Source: Cyrtodaria siliqua (taxonomy: Eukaryota; Mollusca; Bivalvia; Adapedonta; Hiatellidae). From it: DNA of 64,000 bases. Positions 21,881-32,459 of this stretch are shown in pieces (the stretch's first letter is position 1; the number at the start of each line of letters is the position of its first letter). Made by a program: the position numbers and the translations under genes. The DNA is taken from NCBI GenBank assembly GCA_037043455.1, contig JAWPHD010000227.1, positions 186,001 to 250,000 of the forward strand, in the 5' to 3' direction. The notes under the pieces were generated by a model. It was not told the origin of the DNA, made no database searches, and worked only from the letters and a program-made list of their open reading frames with translations.

Positions 21881-24800
21881 ATGTGGCGATATTTGAATAC
21901 GGAACCGCCTCCACCGAAAAAACAAAAAACGGCCGAAGAAAAGCGTCAACAGCAAAAGCAGTATGACGCAAATAAACGAGTCCGCGTGTTTCAGTCGTCC
22001 TGGAAGGAGGCGTATACGTGGATCGACTACGACCCAGTCACAAAGCTGATGACTTGCAATATCTGCAAGCAGTATAGTCAGCTTGGCAGCTTTGTGACTG
22101 GATGTGACAACATGAAGTTGGAAACCATCAAATACCACGACAAGAGTGAGGGCCATATTGCTAACAACACGAAGCATCTGGTAAAAACTTCAAAACCAGG
22201 CACATCTCAGGGTGACAAGTGCATTGCACTCTTAAATAAGGACATCTATTGTAAATTAAACATTTTGTTTAGGAACGCACATTCAGTTGCCAAACATGGA
22301 CAACCATTTACAGAGTATGTACATTTATGCCGGCTTGACGCTGCTAAGGGGTTAGACATAGGCTCTACGTACTTGACGGACAAGAGTTGTCAGAAGTTTG
22401 TTGCTGCTATTGCACAAAGTCAACGAGATAAACAAAACAGTGAAATAAGCTCAGCTCCATTTATTTCTCTCATATCGGACGGATCTACAGATACTTCGAC
22501 CACAGAAGCTGAGATTGTTTTTCTCCGCACGTCAAAGAACTGTCAGGTAAGTGATAAATAAATTCACAAAATTATTTACCAAATAAATGAAGGAAAGTCA
22601 AACAGTGAACCATTTAGTGTAAATTTTACAATTTTTAAGCAAGCAATAAACATATGTCTACAGAAAAAAATGAAAAACCATGACTGACTTTAAAAGTCTC
22701 CGCATCATGTGATAATAGTTTCTTGTGATCTCTTATACTGTGTCATCAGAAACGTTGAAATAATATCATCGGTTCTTTACAAATGAGTAACATTTTTAAA
22801 CACCAGAGCATGGTCTATATTCCATCAATCGCATCAATATTGTCGTCCTTAATATTGCAAACCTTTTTATGAGAGTATATAACATTAATGTAAATACACC
22901 TGAGAGGTCGTGGGTTCAATCCACAGTCGTGTCATACCAGATTTCAGCATATAAAAGGTTGGTTCTACGACTAGTATGCCCTGTGTCAGTATACTGTGTC
23001 ATGTGTGTAGCGTACGGCGAACACAAATATATATAAAATGCACACATACTATTTTAATTATATACAGGTTTCTACATACTTCATGGGCATCAAGAACGTT
23101 CCACGAGGTGATGCTGATAATATCAGCAGAGCCATTTCATCAACTATGACAGAGCGTATGGAGGATGACTGGCAGATAAAACTTATTGCCATGGGTACCG
23201 ACGGTGCATCTGTCATGACTGGCAAAAAGGCTGGTGTGGTGTAGAAAATACAAGAGTTGACAGAGAGGCCATTTATTCGGGGCATTCATTGCTCAGCTCA
23301 TAGGTAGTTCAATAGTATTGCTTGTCTTCTATCAATTTCAATTCAGTGTTTTTCACTTAAAGATAAAAAATGCTTGATGTTAGACCGTAACTGTGAGTAA
23401 AACATGTCAGTTTCTGTAGTTGAAAGGACAGGACATGTATGTTATCATTCAATGTCGCTCTATATTAATTTGTGATAAATTATATAATGATTCATGAGTT
23501 TCAATCATTTAATTTATGCTTTCGTACGTCACAGTGTTTATTTTCAGGTTATATGTATCCGTCCCCTCTCTCTGGGGGCAGCTCAAAATAAACTATACTG
23601 TGTTGATGAGCCGTTAAACAACATTCAATTCAATTATTTTCAGGTTAGAGTTAGCGTATAAGGGAGCTATTAAGACAGTACCCATCCATCAGAAATGTGA
23701 AGCACTTTTACTCAACTTATATCTCTTCTACAAGTACGTATATATTTTATTTTATGCTGGGTTAGACATTAACTTAATGATGACATGAAGGTATGATTGA
23801 TGTGACATTGTCGTTTACTTTTATTATTACTTTTGCCTTCTTGTTTGTCTGTTTCCATGTTTGTTTCTGTGTCTTGTGGTTGACTGTCCTCCTTGAATGC
23901 TACTTTCCCTGTACGATATTTTTATATTTCTTTAACGTATTTTGTTATGATAACTTAGTCATTGTTTATACTTAAACATGTAATTTCTGTTTGATGATTC
24001 AAATGTTTATATTTCCTAATTGTATTATATAATTGTATAGGTACAGTCCCCTTAACAGGTCCAATCTACGTGCCTCGTTCGCATCATTAGGACAGAAGAT
24101 GGTTATACCCACACGAGTTGGTGGGACGCGATGGCTTCCACACACACAGAGGGCCTTACGAAATGTGATAACGGGATATGATGCAATCAAGCAACATCTT
24201 GAACAGGTAATGATCGCAAGATAAATTGAGAAATAATTTAGGATTTAATTCATCCTAGTGCAAGCCTATGCCTTTTTTTTTTTTAATTTAAAGTGATGTT
24301 GAGAATATTCTCTTTGTTAAAAATGAGAAAAATGTTCCTATAGAAATCACAGCACCCAAATTCAATATTCCCATCAATAGTAAGTTTTGAAAAAAGGTGC
24401 ATATAAATTAATGTTTTAAAGCTGCAGAACCCTTCAGATGTTAAGAAGGAATCTAGTGCAAAGGCAAGGAACTTTTTGAAGCTGATGAAGGACAAATCGG
24501 TGTTTCTATGGTTCCATTTCATGCTGGATGTCATCAAAAGCCTCAGTACTGTGTCTGAAACAATACAGAACAAAAATTCTACATTGGCCGATGTTTGGGA
24601 CGAATTAGAGGGGGCAAAGTCCATTCTCACAAAGTATATCAGCAGGTACAAGTATCAATATTTAAAAGCTAGGTCTGTAATAACTTCCCGTCTTTTTTTA
24701 CAGTAATCCTGCACTGTTAAAAATCTTATACCTTATATCATATCTTCTTCCAAGTATATATCTGCTTATTAACATGGTGATTGTAGTAAAATAATAATAT

Positions 24801-26709
24801 TAAATTCTTAAATATCTGTAGGCTAGCTTCAAGCATATAATATAGCTTCTTCCAAACATGTATCTGCTTACTAGTGCAGTAGTATGGTGATGGAAATACT
24901 TTTAACTTCTTAAATACTGTAGACTAGCTTGTGATCTTTGTTTTATCTGCTTTCTGTGTCATCTAATTCCTGCTTTATGTATCAGTTTTAACACAACCTG
25001 CCTAACTTAGTTCTGTACAGCATCTTTTCCTGCAATACTAACCCTAACCTTGTCATGCTTTAAATCAGTGATGGCCCATATTTGAGAAAGGTCAGAGAAG
25101 AAAATGATGGATTTGAGAAGAAAGCAGGCCCCAGAGTCACAGTGTTAAATGGGCTTATTGAAAGTATCTCAAGCAGGTTTGAAGTTGATGAAGAGTTGTT
25201 CAGAGCATGTACTATATTGAACCTTGAAAAATGGCCTCAAGACTTGACTGACCAATTAGGTATTACATGTTTAAATTTATTGCTCGTGTTGTATTACTTA
25301 ACACTTATGGCAGAACATTTTCACAGATGGAGACTTCCAAGTTATTAAGCATTGAGAGTAATTTTTATTCTAAAGTTTAGTTTTCAGAAATAAATTGGTT
25401 AAACATTTACTAAAACAATAGGATAAGACTTGTATCTACTGTTATTTTGTTTACCAAGTCAGTAGTTATGTGACTGTCTGATATTATTGATATTTCATTT
25501 GTCACATCAATTTGAATGATCATGACCTGTTTTAGATTTTGGTGAAGACTACATCAGGGTTATGGTAGATATGGCCAGACCAGCAATGAATAAGGTAGAT
25601 GGCATTGACATAGATGCGATTGAGACAGAATGGATCCGTTTAAGGACAAGTGTTTATAGCAACAGGTATACATGCAAAGATTATGTTACTTAAGTCGTGT
25701 TATTTAAATGTTCTTTGCAGATAAACTAATACAAAACAGTTGTAAGTTCGGCTTCTAATGATTATCTCAAACTTTCACTGCAGGAAGCAAGATCCACTTT
25801 CATGGCCCGACTTATACAGGATGTATGGAGCAAAGTTTACAAACTTCTTCACCCTAGTAGACTTTATGCTTACACTCCCATCTAGTTCAGTGGATGCTGA
25901 AAGAGGATTTTCAAGGTAAAATATAATAATTATAATGTACAATAACATTATTGTATTTAAATAACCTCTAATACTATCAAGTAATTATTTATTAGTAGTT
26001 ATGCAGTTTACAAAAATGTAAACAGTATTATCTGTGTTTATATTTTAAGCATGAAGATGGTAAAAAATGACTGGAGATCAAGACTCGGTGACGGCAATTT
26101 AAGCGATCTGTTGATGGTTTTATTGGAAACTCCAAGAGTTGATGAGTTTGACCCGAGTGAAGCCATTCACCTTTGGTATAAGGGCGGTGTAAGGTCTAAA
26201 AGGCCCTACTACAAGGATGACATGAAGGTATGATTGATTTAATACTCTTGTCATCACTGGAGACATCAATCATGACAATAGCATTATCTTTTGTCACGAT
26301 AATAGCATAAGGGAATAGATACACTAAGACCTAACGTATATTTCCAACATCTTCAAAAACTATTTTTATCCTGCATATTAATATAATTAGCATTAAGGAA
26401 ATCATTAATGAAAGTTATCTTTACTATTAAATGTGATTCATGTTAACTACTATGTGATTGTCATGACTTTCTGTTCTGTTTCAGAATTGTAGAAGAGCTC
26501 CTAAGCAGGTGGTTGTCTTAGGTGAAGGTGGTGAAGATTTGAGGGAAGATGGAAACATGTTGGAGGCTGAATTGGAAACTCTTGATGATGAGTCAGAGCC
26601 AGCAGACATTGATGATGATGACGACATGGTGGAAAATTCGATGAACCTCGGAGATGTGCAAGAAATGCAACTAAAAGCATATGAAATGTTTCAACAACTG
26701 ATTGCATGA
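21881..26709 (+). CDS. hAT-family transposase (ZNF862/C17orf113-like), ten exons, one in-frame stop
   Basis: Exons: 21881-22546, 23068-23303, 23644-23733, 24041-24206, 24422-24645, 25069-25259, 25536-25665, 25784-25915, 26050-26227, 26485-26709. All introns are GT-AG and phases agree, giving 745 residues plus stop. Residues 10-22 are a basic NLS-like run. A TTF/BED-type zinc finger lies at about 45-93 (CNIC at 59-62, H86, H92). The RNase H-like catalytic core has D200 in SDGSTD, D267 in TDGASVM, and HCSAHRLELA near 295. The hAT dimerisation signature AERGFSS is near 606-612, and an acidic tail follows. One TAG at 23242-23244 in exon 2 interrupts the frame between VV and KIQEL, possibly from a CAG. 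Otherwise no damage is seen. Its position between matching terminal inverted repeats shows it is the element's own transposase, not a domesticated gene. Confidence 0.9.
22893..22990 (+). repeat. SINE-like 3' tRNA half in intron 1
   Basis: GGTCGTGGGTTCAATCCAC at about 22907 is a good pol III B box of a tRNA-derived SINE, followed by body sequence with TGTCATACCAGA and a TGTCAGTATACTGTG stretch. No A box is seen upstream, so the copy is truncated. It sits wholly in intron 1 of the transposase gene. Confidence 0.5.
23808..23938 (+). repeat. Dispersed ~135-bp repeat in intron 3, second copy
   Basis: Matches 8601-8735 in the RNase H retrotransposon. It lies directly after a 23-base sequence identical to the exon 9/intron 9 junction. 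Confidence 0.8.
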
Positions 26710-27462
26710 TTAAAACATTTGAAACTTTCGCCAATGTTTTAATGTATTTTTAATTATGAATACCCACTCTCTCATCCCTCCAACACCACCATGAATGAAT
26801 TAGGATTTTACATTATATTAGGTTAAATAGGGCCAACAACCTTGGGTATAGATCAGATGGATTATGAAGTTTCCTCTCAGACATGCCTTCGTCAGGCAGC
26901 GAACTGACACTGGTCTGAGGTCTATCTATAGCTCCAAAGCCAAGGTCTTATCCATGGAGCTACCACGGCATGACTTTTTGGCATCTTTTTATTCTGCGGT
27001 AAAAGAAGGACTAGTTGGTTTTAAGAAGGGCTAGTAAAAAATAAAAGGCACTAGCCCTGTAGGCTAGTAGTAAAAGAAAGTTAGTGTCTAACCCTGAACT
27101 AATGTCTGTACTTTCCGCGTTATTGTCGTCGTCATATCGATCACGTGTATGTGGGTCTGAGTAGGTAGACGTTTATATAAAAACACTAGCAAATGAAAGC
27201 GCGTATATGATCATGATACGGCCACTAAAATGGCAGACAAACCCAAAATGAAACAATACGCCGGTTAACTTCCTTTTTTTGCTGACCAATCCACCGAAGA
27301 TGTCTAATCAGCTAATAATGCATGTCTATCTGACATCACATGGTCTATTCATCAAAATGCATGTCCAAAAAATATGACCCCTATATTTACAAAATGACCC
27401 CCAGTTTATTCCATAGGGGGTCAAGGATGACCCCTAAAAAATTGAGACCTGCAGAAACACTG

Positions 27463-30035
27463 AACTTTAAACATGGCCGATAGCGGCCATCTTTGTTTAC
27501 ATAGATTTATATAGTAAAAACTTGTAGCGACTACTCCTCTGAAACTATTTGACACATTTTTATGAAACTTCACAGGAATGTTGCTCTTGATGTCTTATTG
27601 ATCCCAGATTTTTTTTAGGTCGGCCTGTAATTCAAGATGGCTGCCATGGCTAAAAACAGATTTTTAGCTCTACTGATCAGAGATCAGCAGAGCTTATGCT
27701 GTGGTGTGCTGTGGTGTGGTGTCCGTCAGTCTGTCCCTAAAAATTTTTTTGTAGCGACTACTCCGAATTTACTGAATGGATTTTCATGAAACTTTACAGA
27801 AATGTTGCCCATGAAGTCTAGTTGATCCTAGCAAAAATTCATGTCCTTGTCGAAAAATGTTTTGATTCAACTTAAACATGGCTGCAAGTGGCCATCTTTG
27901 TTTACATAGAGTTATTTAGTAAAAACTTGTAGCGACTACTCTTCTGTAACTACTTGACGGATTTTCATGAAACTTCACAGGAATGTTGCTCTTGATGTCT
28001 TATTGATCCTAGCAAATTTCAGGTCAGCCGGAAATTAAAGATGGCCGCCATGGCTAAAAATAGGTTTTTAAAAAACAAGTTTGTAGCGACTACTTCTTGA
28101 AAACTCTTAAGGCCAGAGTTTTTTGATTTTTAGATTTACGGACCCGCCGACTGCAAGTTTTGCCAAAACCAAAAAAAAAAACTCTTTTAAAAAAAAAATA
28201 AAAAAAAAAAATATAAAGTCAGGCAACTGAGAGAAACTTTCGGTATTGTGAGACCTATCTTCCTCTCCTGCTTCAACACAGCCTTAAAATCATCCACACG
28301 GAATTCTAAAAAACAAAGAAGCAAAAACAATGATTTTTGGATGTATGAAAGTGCTAATTCAAACTGTGAAATAACGTTGGTTAAAAATTTAAGAATTGAA
28401 TGTTATTTTTATGTGTTTCGTCGAGGTATGAAATACTACAGTAACATATTAATATGGCATTTTTTGGTCACCATCTTAATTTTATTTTATTTTTTTCCCC
28501 TCCTCCTACACTCAACTTTTAGAAAAAAATTGGCCTAAGTGATATTGATATGGGACTTTTTTTAAAATGATCAGCATGACATGGTGTTGGTCCTTGTCGA
28601 AAATCGTTTTGATTCGACGTTAAACATGGCTGCAGCGGCCATCTTTGTTTACATAGAGCTATTTAGTAAAAACTTGTAGCGACTACTCCTCTGAAACTAC
28701 TTGACACATTTTTATGAAACTTCACAGGAATGTTGCTCTTTTTTAGCTCTACTGATCAGAGATCAGCAGAGCTTATGCCGTGGTGCGGTGTCCTTTGTCC
28801 GTCTGTCCGTAAACTTTTTTTTGTAGCGACTACTCCGACGAAATTACTGAATGGATTTTCATGAAACTTTACAGAAATGTTGCCCATGAAGTCTAGTTGA
28901 TCCTAGCAAAAATTCATGTTGATGTGAAATCCAAGATGGCCACCAAATCTAAAAAATTGATTTTTAAAAAACAAGTTTGTAGCGACTACTTCTTGAAAAC
29001 TCTTAAGTGATATTGATATGGGACTTATTTTAAAATGATCAGCATGTCATGATGTTGGTCCTTGTCGAAAATTGTTTTGATTCGACGTTAAACATGGCTG
29101 CCAGCGGCCATCTTTGTTTACATAGAGTTATTTAGTAAACTTGTAGCGACTACTCCTCCGTAACTACTCGACGGATTTTCATGAAACTTCACAGGACTGT
29201 TGCCCTTGATGTTTTATTGATACTAGCAAATTTCAGGTCTGCCGGAAATTCAAGATGGCCGCCACGGCTAAAAATAGGTTTTCAAAATACAAGTTTGTAG
29301 CGACTACTTCTTGAAAACTATAAGTGATATTGATATGGGACTTTTTCTAAAATGATCAGCATGACATGATGTTGGTCCTTGTCAAAAATCGTTTTGATTC
29401 AAAGTTAAACATGGCTGCCAGCGGCAATCTTTGTTTACATAGAGTTATATAGTAAAAACTTGTAGCGACTACTTCTTTGAAACTACGTGGCGGATTTTCA
29501 TGAAACTTCACAGGAATGTTGCTCTTGATGTCTAATTGATCCTAGCAAAATTTCAGGTCGGGCCGGAAATTCAAGATGGCTGCCATGGCTAAAAATAAAT
29601 TTTCAAAATACAAGTTTGGGACTTTTTCTAAAATGATCAGCATGACATGATGTTGATCTTTTGCAAAAATCGTTTGATTCGCTGTTAAACATGGCTGTCA
29701 GCGGCCATCTTTGTTTACATAGAGTTATATAATGAAAACTTGTAGCGACTATTCTTCTGAAACTACTTGACGGATTTTTATGAAACTTCACAGGAATGTT
29801 GTTCTTGATGTCTAATTGATCCTAGAAAAATTTCAAGTCGGCCGGAAATTCAAGATGGCCGCCACGGCTAAAAATAATTTTTCAGAAAACAAGATTGTAG
29901 CGACTACTTCCTGAAATCAAAATCAATCAGTAGAGCTTCAAGGTCATTGACCTCTTGTTTAAGAAACTTCACAGGAATGCTGACCTAGCTATCAAAATCT
30001 ATCAGTAGAGCTTCAAGGTCATTGACCTCTTGTTC
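27463..30035 (+). repeat. Family A array, right part, with nested family A copies
   Basis: Continues the array interrupted at 21009. Two further 5' heads (AGCTCTACTGATCAG) occur at 27665 and 28745, both after T runs. Two 3' ends, each with CAGTAGAGCT then palindrome AGGTCATTGACCT then CTTGTT, occur at 29928-29960 and 30003-30035. Heads and ends in this order mean copies inserted into copies. A 425-bp GGCC-ended element interrupts one unit at 28111. Confidence 0.9.
28111..28535. mobile_element. 425-bp GGCC-ended non-autonomous transposon (PIF/Harbinger-like), TAA duplication
   Basis: The ends are GGCCAGAGTTTTTT and, inverted, GGCCAATTTTTTTC. TAA flanks both sides (28108-28110, 28536-28538). 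The neighbouring family A unit at about 28995-29005 gives the unoccupied order CTCTTAAGTGATATT, confirming the boundaries. A 3-bp TAA/TTA duplication is typical of PIF/Harbinger. No coding sequence. Confidence 0.8.
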
Positions 30036-30965
30036 TATCTTTCTGATTTAAATGCCACATTGAGGGCACAGGCCATTATACTATCTCTTCTCAGACACTA
30101 TTCAAATGGTGGGAAACTGGAATACAGAAATACAAAAAATAATCAGACTTTTTTATTTTTAAAATAGCAAGAAGTTTTACCAAGTACATTCCATTTACCA
30201 TATAAGGAGATAACCTGACCAGATATAAGGAGATAACCTGACCAGATATTCTGAGAAAAAGCCCATATGTCTATGACGTTATATGAAATTATTGTTTTGC
30301 TTTCTATATAGCAGACACACTTTTCTTTCAGAGTTTTTCGATGTTTTTAAATGGAAGTATTAAATGTGATGATTAAAATTCTCCAGAATACCAAATTTTA
30401 TGAATTTAAATGAAAATAAAATGGATCTTACACGTAAAAAGGGTATTTCACTACACTTTGGTAAGTTGACAGTGGACACGCACCATTTGTAAACAAAGAA
30501 CTGTGGAAGTAACAGCGCGAATTCGCATATTTCGGATTACACCGGCGATCTGTACCCACCGGTGAAAGGTACCCAAAGGATATAAACCGATTATCAATAT
30601 ATTTACCCATCTGAACCGAAATATTTGTTTTATTAACCTTAACGGTCAACCTTTTCAGACGAAGTTAAAAAATATTAAATTTCCAACATTTGTATTATTC
30701 AGGTGAAATGTCACATGATCGTGATCGTGACCGGTTGCGCCGATAAATATTTACCGCAAAATTCAAACAATTTTAAAATTGCTACTAACTTTTTCTTTTC
30801 GCATTCACAATTCTCTGAACAACATCCGATTGTTTATCTTTAAAGTTTAGACATTAATTATGCTCCGAGGAGAGTTTGTTCCACTCCAAAAATCCCTGGA
30901 TGTTGTCAGTTGTTCGTGGACTTATTTCCAGCTCAGTCAGCCAGTACACAGGCTATTTCTGGAAG

Positions 30966-31013
<48 letters not shown>

Positions 31014-31261
31014 TCTAAGGTTTATAGTCCCTCCACCAACAAATACAACAAGCCCCTTGCAGAGTGTCTTTGCCGTATATAGGTACAATAGAGTCTCAGG
31101 ACTTAGCTCTGGAAGTTTCTGGAATGTGTTTCGATTTATATTTAGACTTGATTCAGAACGAGGCTCCAATGTGTTTTTCCATCGCTGGTTCTCGATTACG
31201 CAGGCTAAGCGATATAATCTGGGTAACTAATCAAACCAGCGTTTACCAGCGTTCTAAAAAT

Positions 31262-31372
31262 AAATAATTCGAAGGGGAAGTCCAATGTGTGGAAACATTT
31301 TGGGCTTCAGAAACGTGTAGCCAACAAGACACTTGTGGACAATGTAGCTGTGTGCCGACTGTGTAATATTTG
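31262..31372 (+). pseudogene. BED-type zinc finger remnant, probably from a hAT transposase
   Basis: The plus strand reads KGKSNVWKHFGLQ, then VANKTLVDNVAVCRLCN. The WKHFG and CRLC elements at this spacing are the first half of a BED finger, as at the N terminus of many hAT transposases. Open for about 35 codons, then a stop; no core follows. Confidence 0.5.
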
Positions 31373-31613
31373 TTCATGAATGAAGGATACAACTCATAAG
31401 ATATCTCTTTCTTGTTTATATCATAAGGCTTTGGCTGGTCTGTGATTCTTTGTACTTCCCACAATATATCGTGATACGTATCGCGATTCAGTTCAAAAAT
31501 TCTGGCGATAGACATGATCCCTACCATTGCATTTAGTGGTGGGTAGGTAGGTAGGGATTTTTTTTTTAACTGTGAATAATTAAATAATAAAACATTAAAA
31601 ACCCTTATAGTGA

Positions 31614-31728
31614 CCTTTATTCATACGTAAACACATGAACTTTTTATGAACAAAACACCTAGCATCATTAAGAATCAATAGCATCTAGCCTGGTTACAAC
31701 AATAAACTGAAATGTCACTTGATAGGGT
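31614..31728 (+). repeat. Repeat X, fragment
   Basis: Matches 56482-56597, including ATGAACAAAACACCTAGCAT and AACTGAAATGTCACTTGATA. Unclassified dispersed repeat; other parts lie at 34953-35045 and 36674-36800. Confidence 0.8.
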
Positions 31729-32459
31729 TAAAAAACACTTGCATTTTTCAGGGAGTAAGTATACAGGGATGAGAAACGGGTTCATAAATGCTCTAGTTAT
31801 CGATTTATGTTGTCGCGCTAGAACGCCGCCATTTACTATTTTATCAATACAGGTAAATCGATCGTAAGCATGTTACATTTGAAAAGTTAAAATTTCAGCC
31901 AACATCTCAAATTAAGCAGTTTTTACAGCCCTTTTTTACTGCTTTCTGTTATAATCAACATCACGAAATTAACTTCTTGACAAGGATAAATATGTCTACT
32001 ATTCACTTTTGGTTATTATTAATGCCTAATATAACCCATTCTTCGTATCTCAGGCGACATTTTTTTTTTTCTTGGTTTACTGATCCGCCGACCCCAATTT
32101 TCGAGAGATTGGAAAAAAAATAAAAATTTGAACATCTGTGTTTTTTTCACCGCCGGTCGCATTTCAACGCCAGATGAAGAAAAAAAAAAATTGAAATGGT
32201 GAAACAATTTTCTAGTATACAATAATACCACGTCAAACAACAGCATATATCTATCAAAACATCCAAATTTCGAAGGCAAAGGACGCGCGATCACTATCCG
32301 CCATTTCCTTGTATGAGGAACATAGAGTAGTCTCCCTTGTTCACCAAGGTAACTTGATTTCAACGCATCCGGGTACTCCATCCGGGCGTGAATACAGAAA
32401 TTTCATCATTGGGAATATTAAAAGAGTATTCAACAATTTTAAATACATGTGTTGTCTTC

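Larger units (their letters stand above)
21452..27096 (+). mobile_element. Near-complete hAT transposon, 5-bp target duplication
   Basis: The terminal inverted repeats are CAGGGTTCGACACTAAC at 21452-21468 and its inverse at 27080-27096 with one mismatch. AACTA flanks both ends (21447-21451 and 27097-27101). Subterminal regions carry several GGGCTAG/CTAGCCC motifs in both orientations, which look like transposase binding sites. The interior is a ten-exon transposase gene on the plus strand. Length is 5,645 bp. The uninterrupted target paralogue at 21211-21284 confirms the boundaries. The 5-bp duplication is shorter than the 8 bp usual for hATs. Confidence 0.9.
21010..27462. mobile_element. Outer hAT-like non-autonomous transposon, 6-bp target duplication, split by an inner hAT
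   Basis: The ends are CAGTGTTTCCGC at 21010 and its near-inverse GCAGAAACACTG ending at 27462. The flanking AACTTT occurs at 21004-21009 and 27463-27468. Beyond both ends the sequence is family A repeat, and joining the flanks restores family A order (GATTCGATG...AAACATGG). Without the inner transposon the element is about 800 bp and has no visible coding sequence. CAGTG-type ends suit hAT elements, although most hATs make 8-bp duplications. Confidence 0.75.
30036..32459. other. Decayed repeat-rich stretch without a gene
   Basis: Contains a 23-bp tandem doublet near 30200-30245, a (GT)n microsatellite at about 30970-31010, a BED-finger remnant at 31262-31372, a copy of repeat X at 31614-31728, and a segment at 32060-32180 sharing GATCCGCCGACC-type text with the GGCC-ended elements. 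No complete frame. Confidence 0.5.

Noticed and set aside
28248..28538. 96-codon frame starting MRPIFLSC
   Set aside because: Lies wholly inside the 425-bp GGCC-ended non-autonomous element and has no protein-like features.
30876..31230. CVCVCVCV-containing frames near the (GT)n run, and their HTHTHT complement
   Set aside because: Dinucleotide repeat read as codons; no other coding sign.
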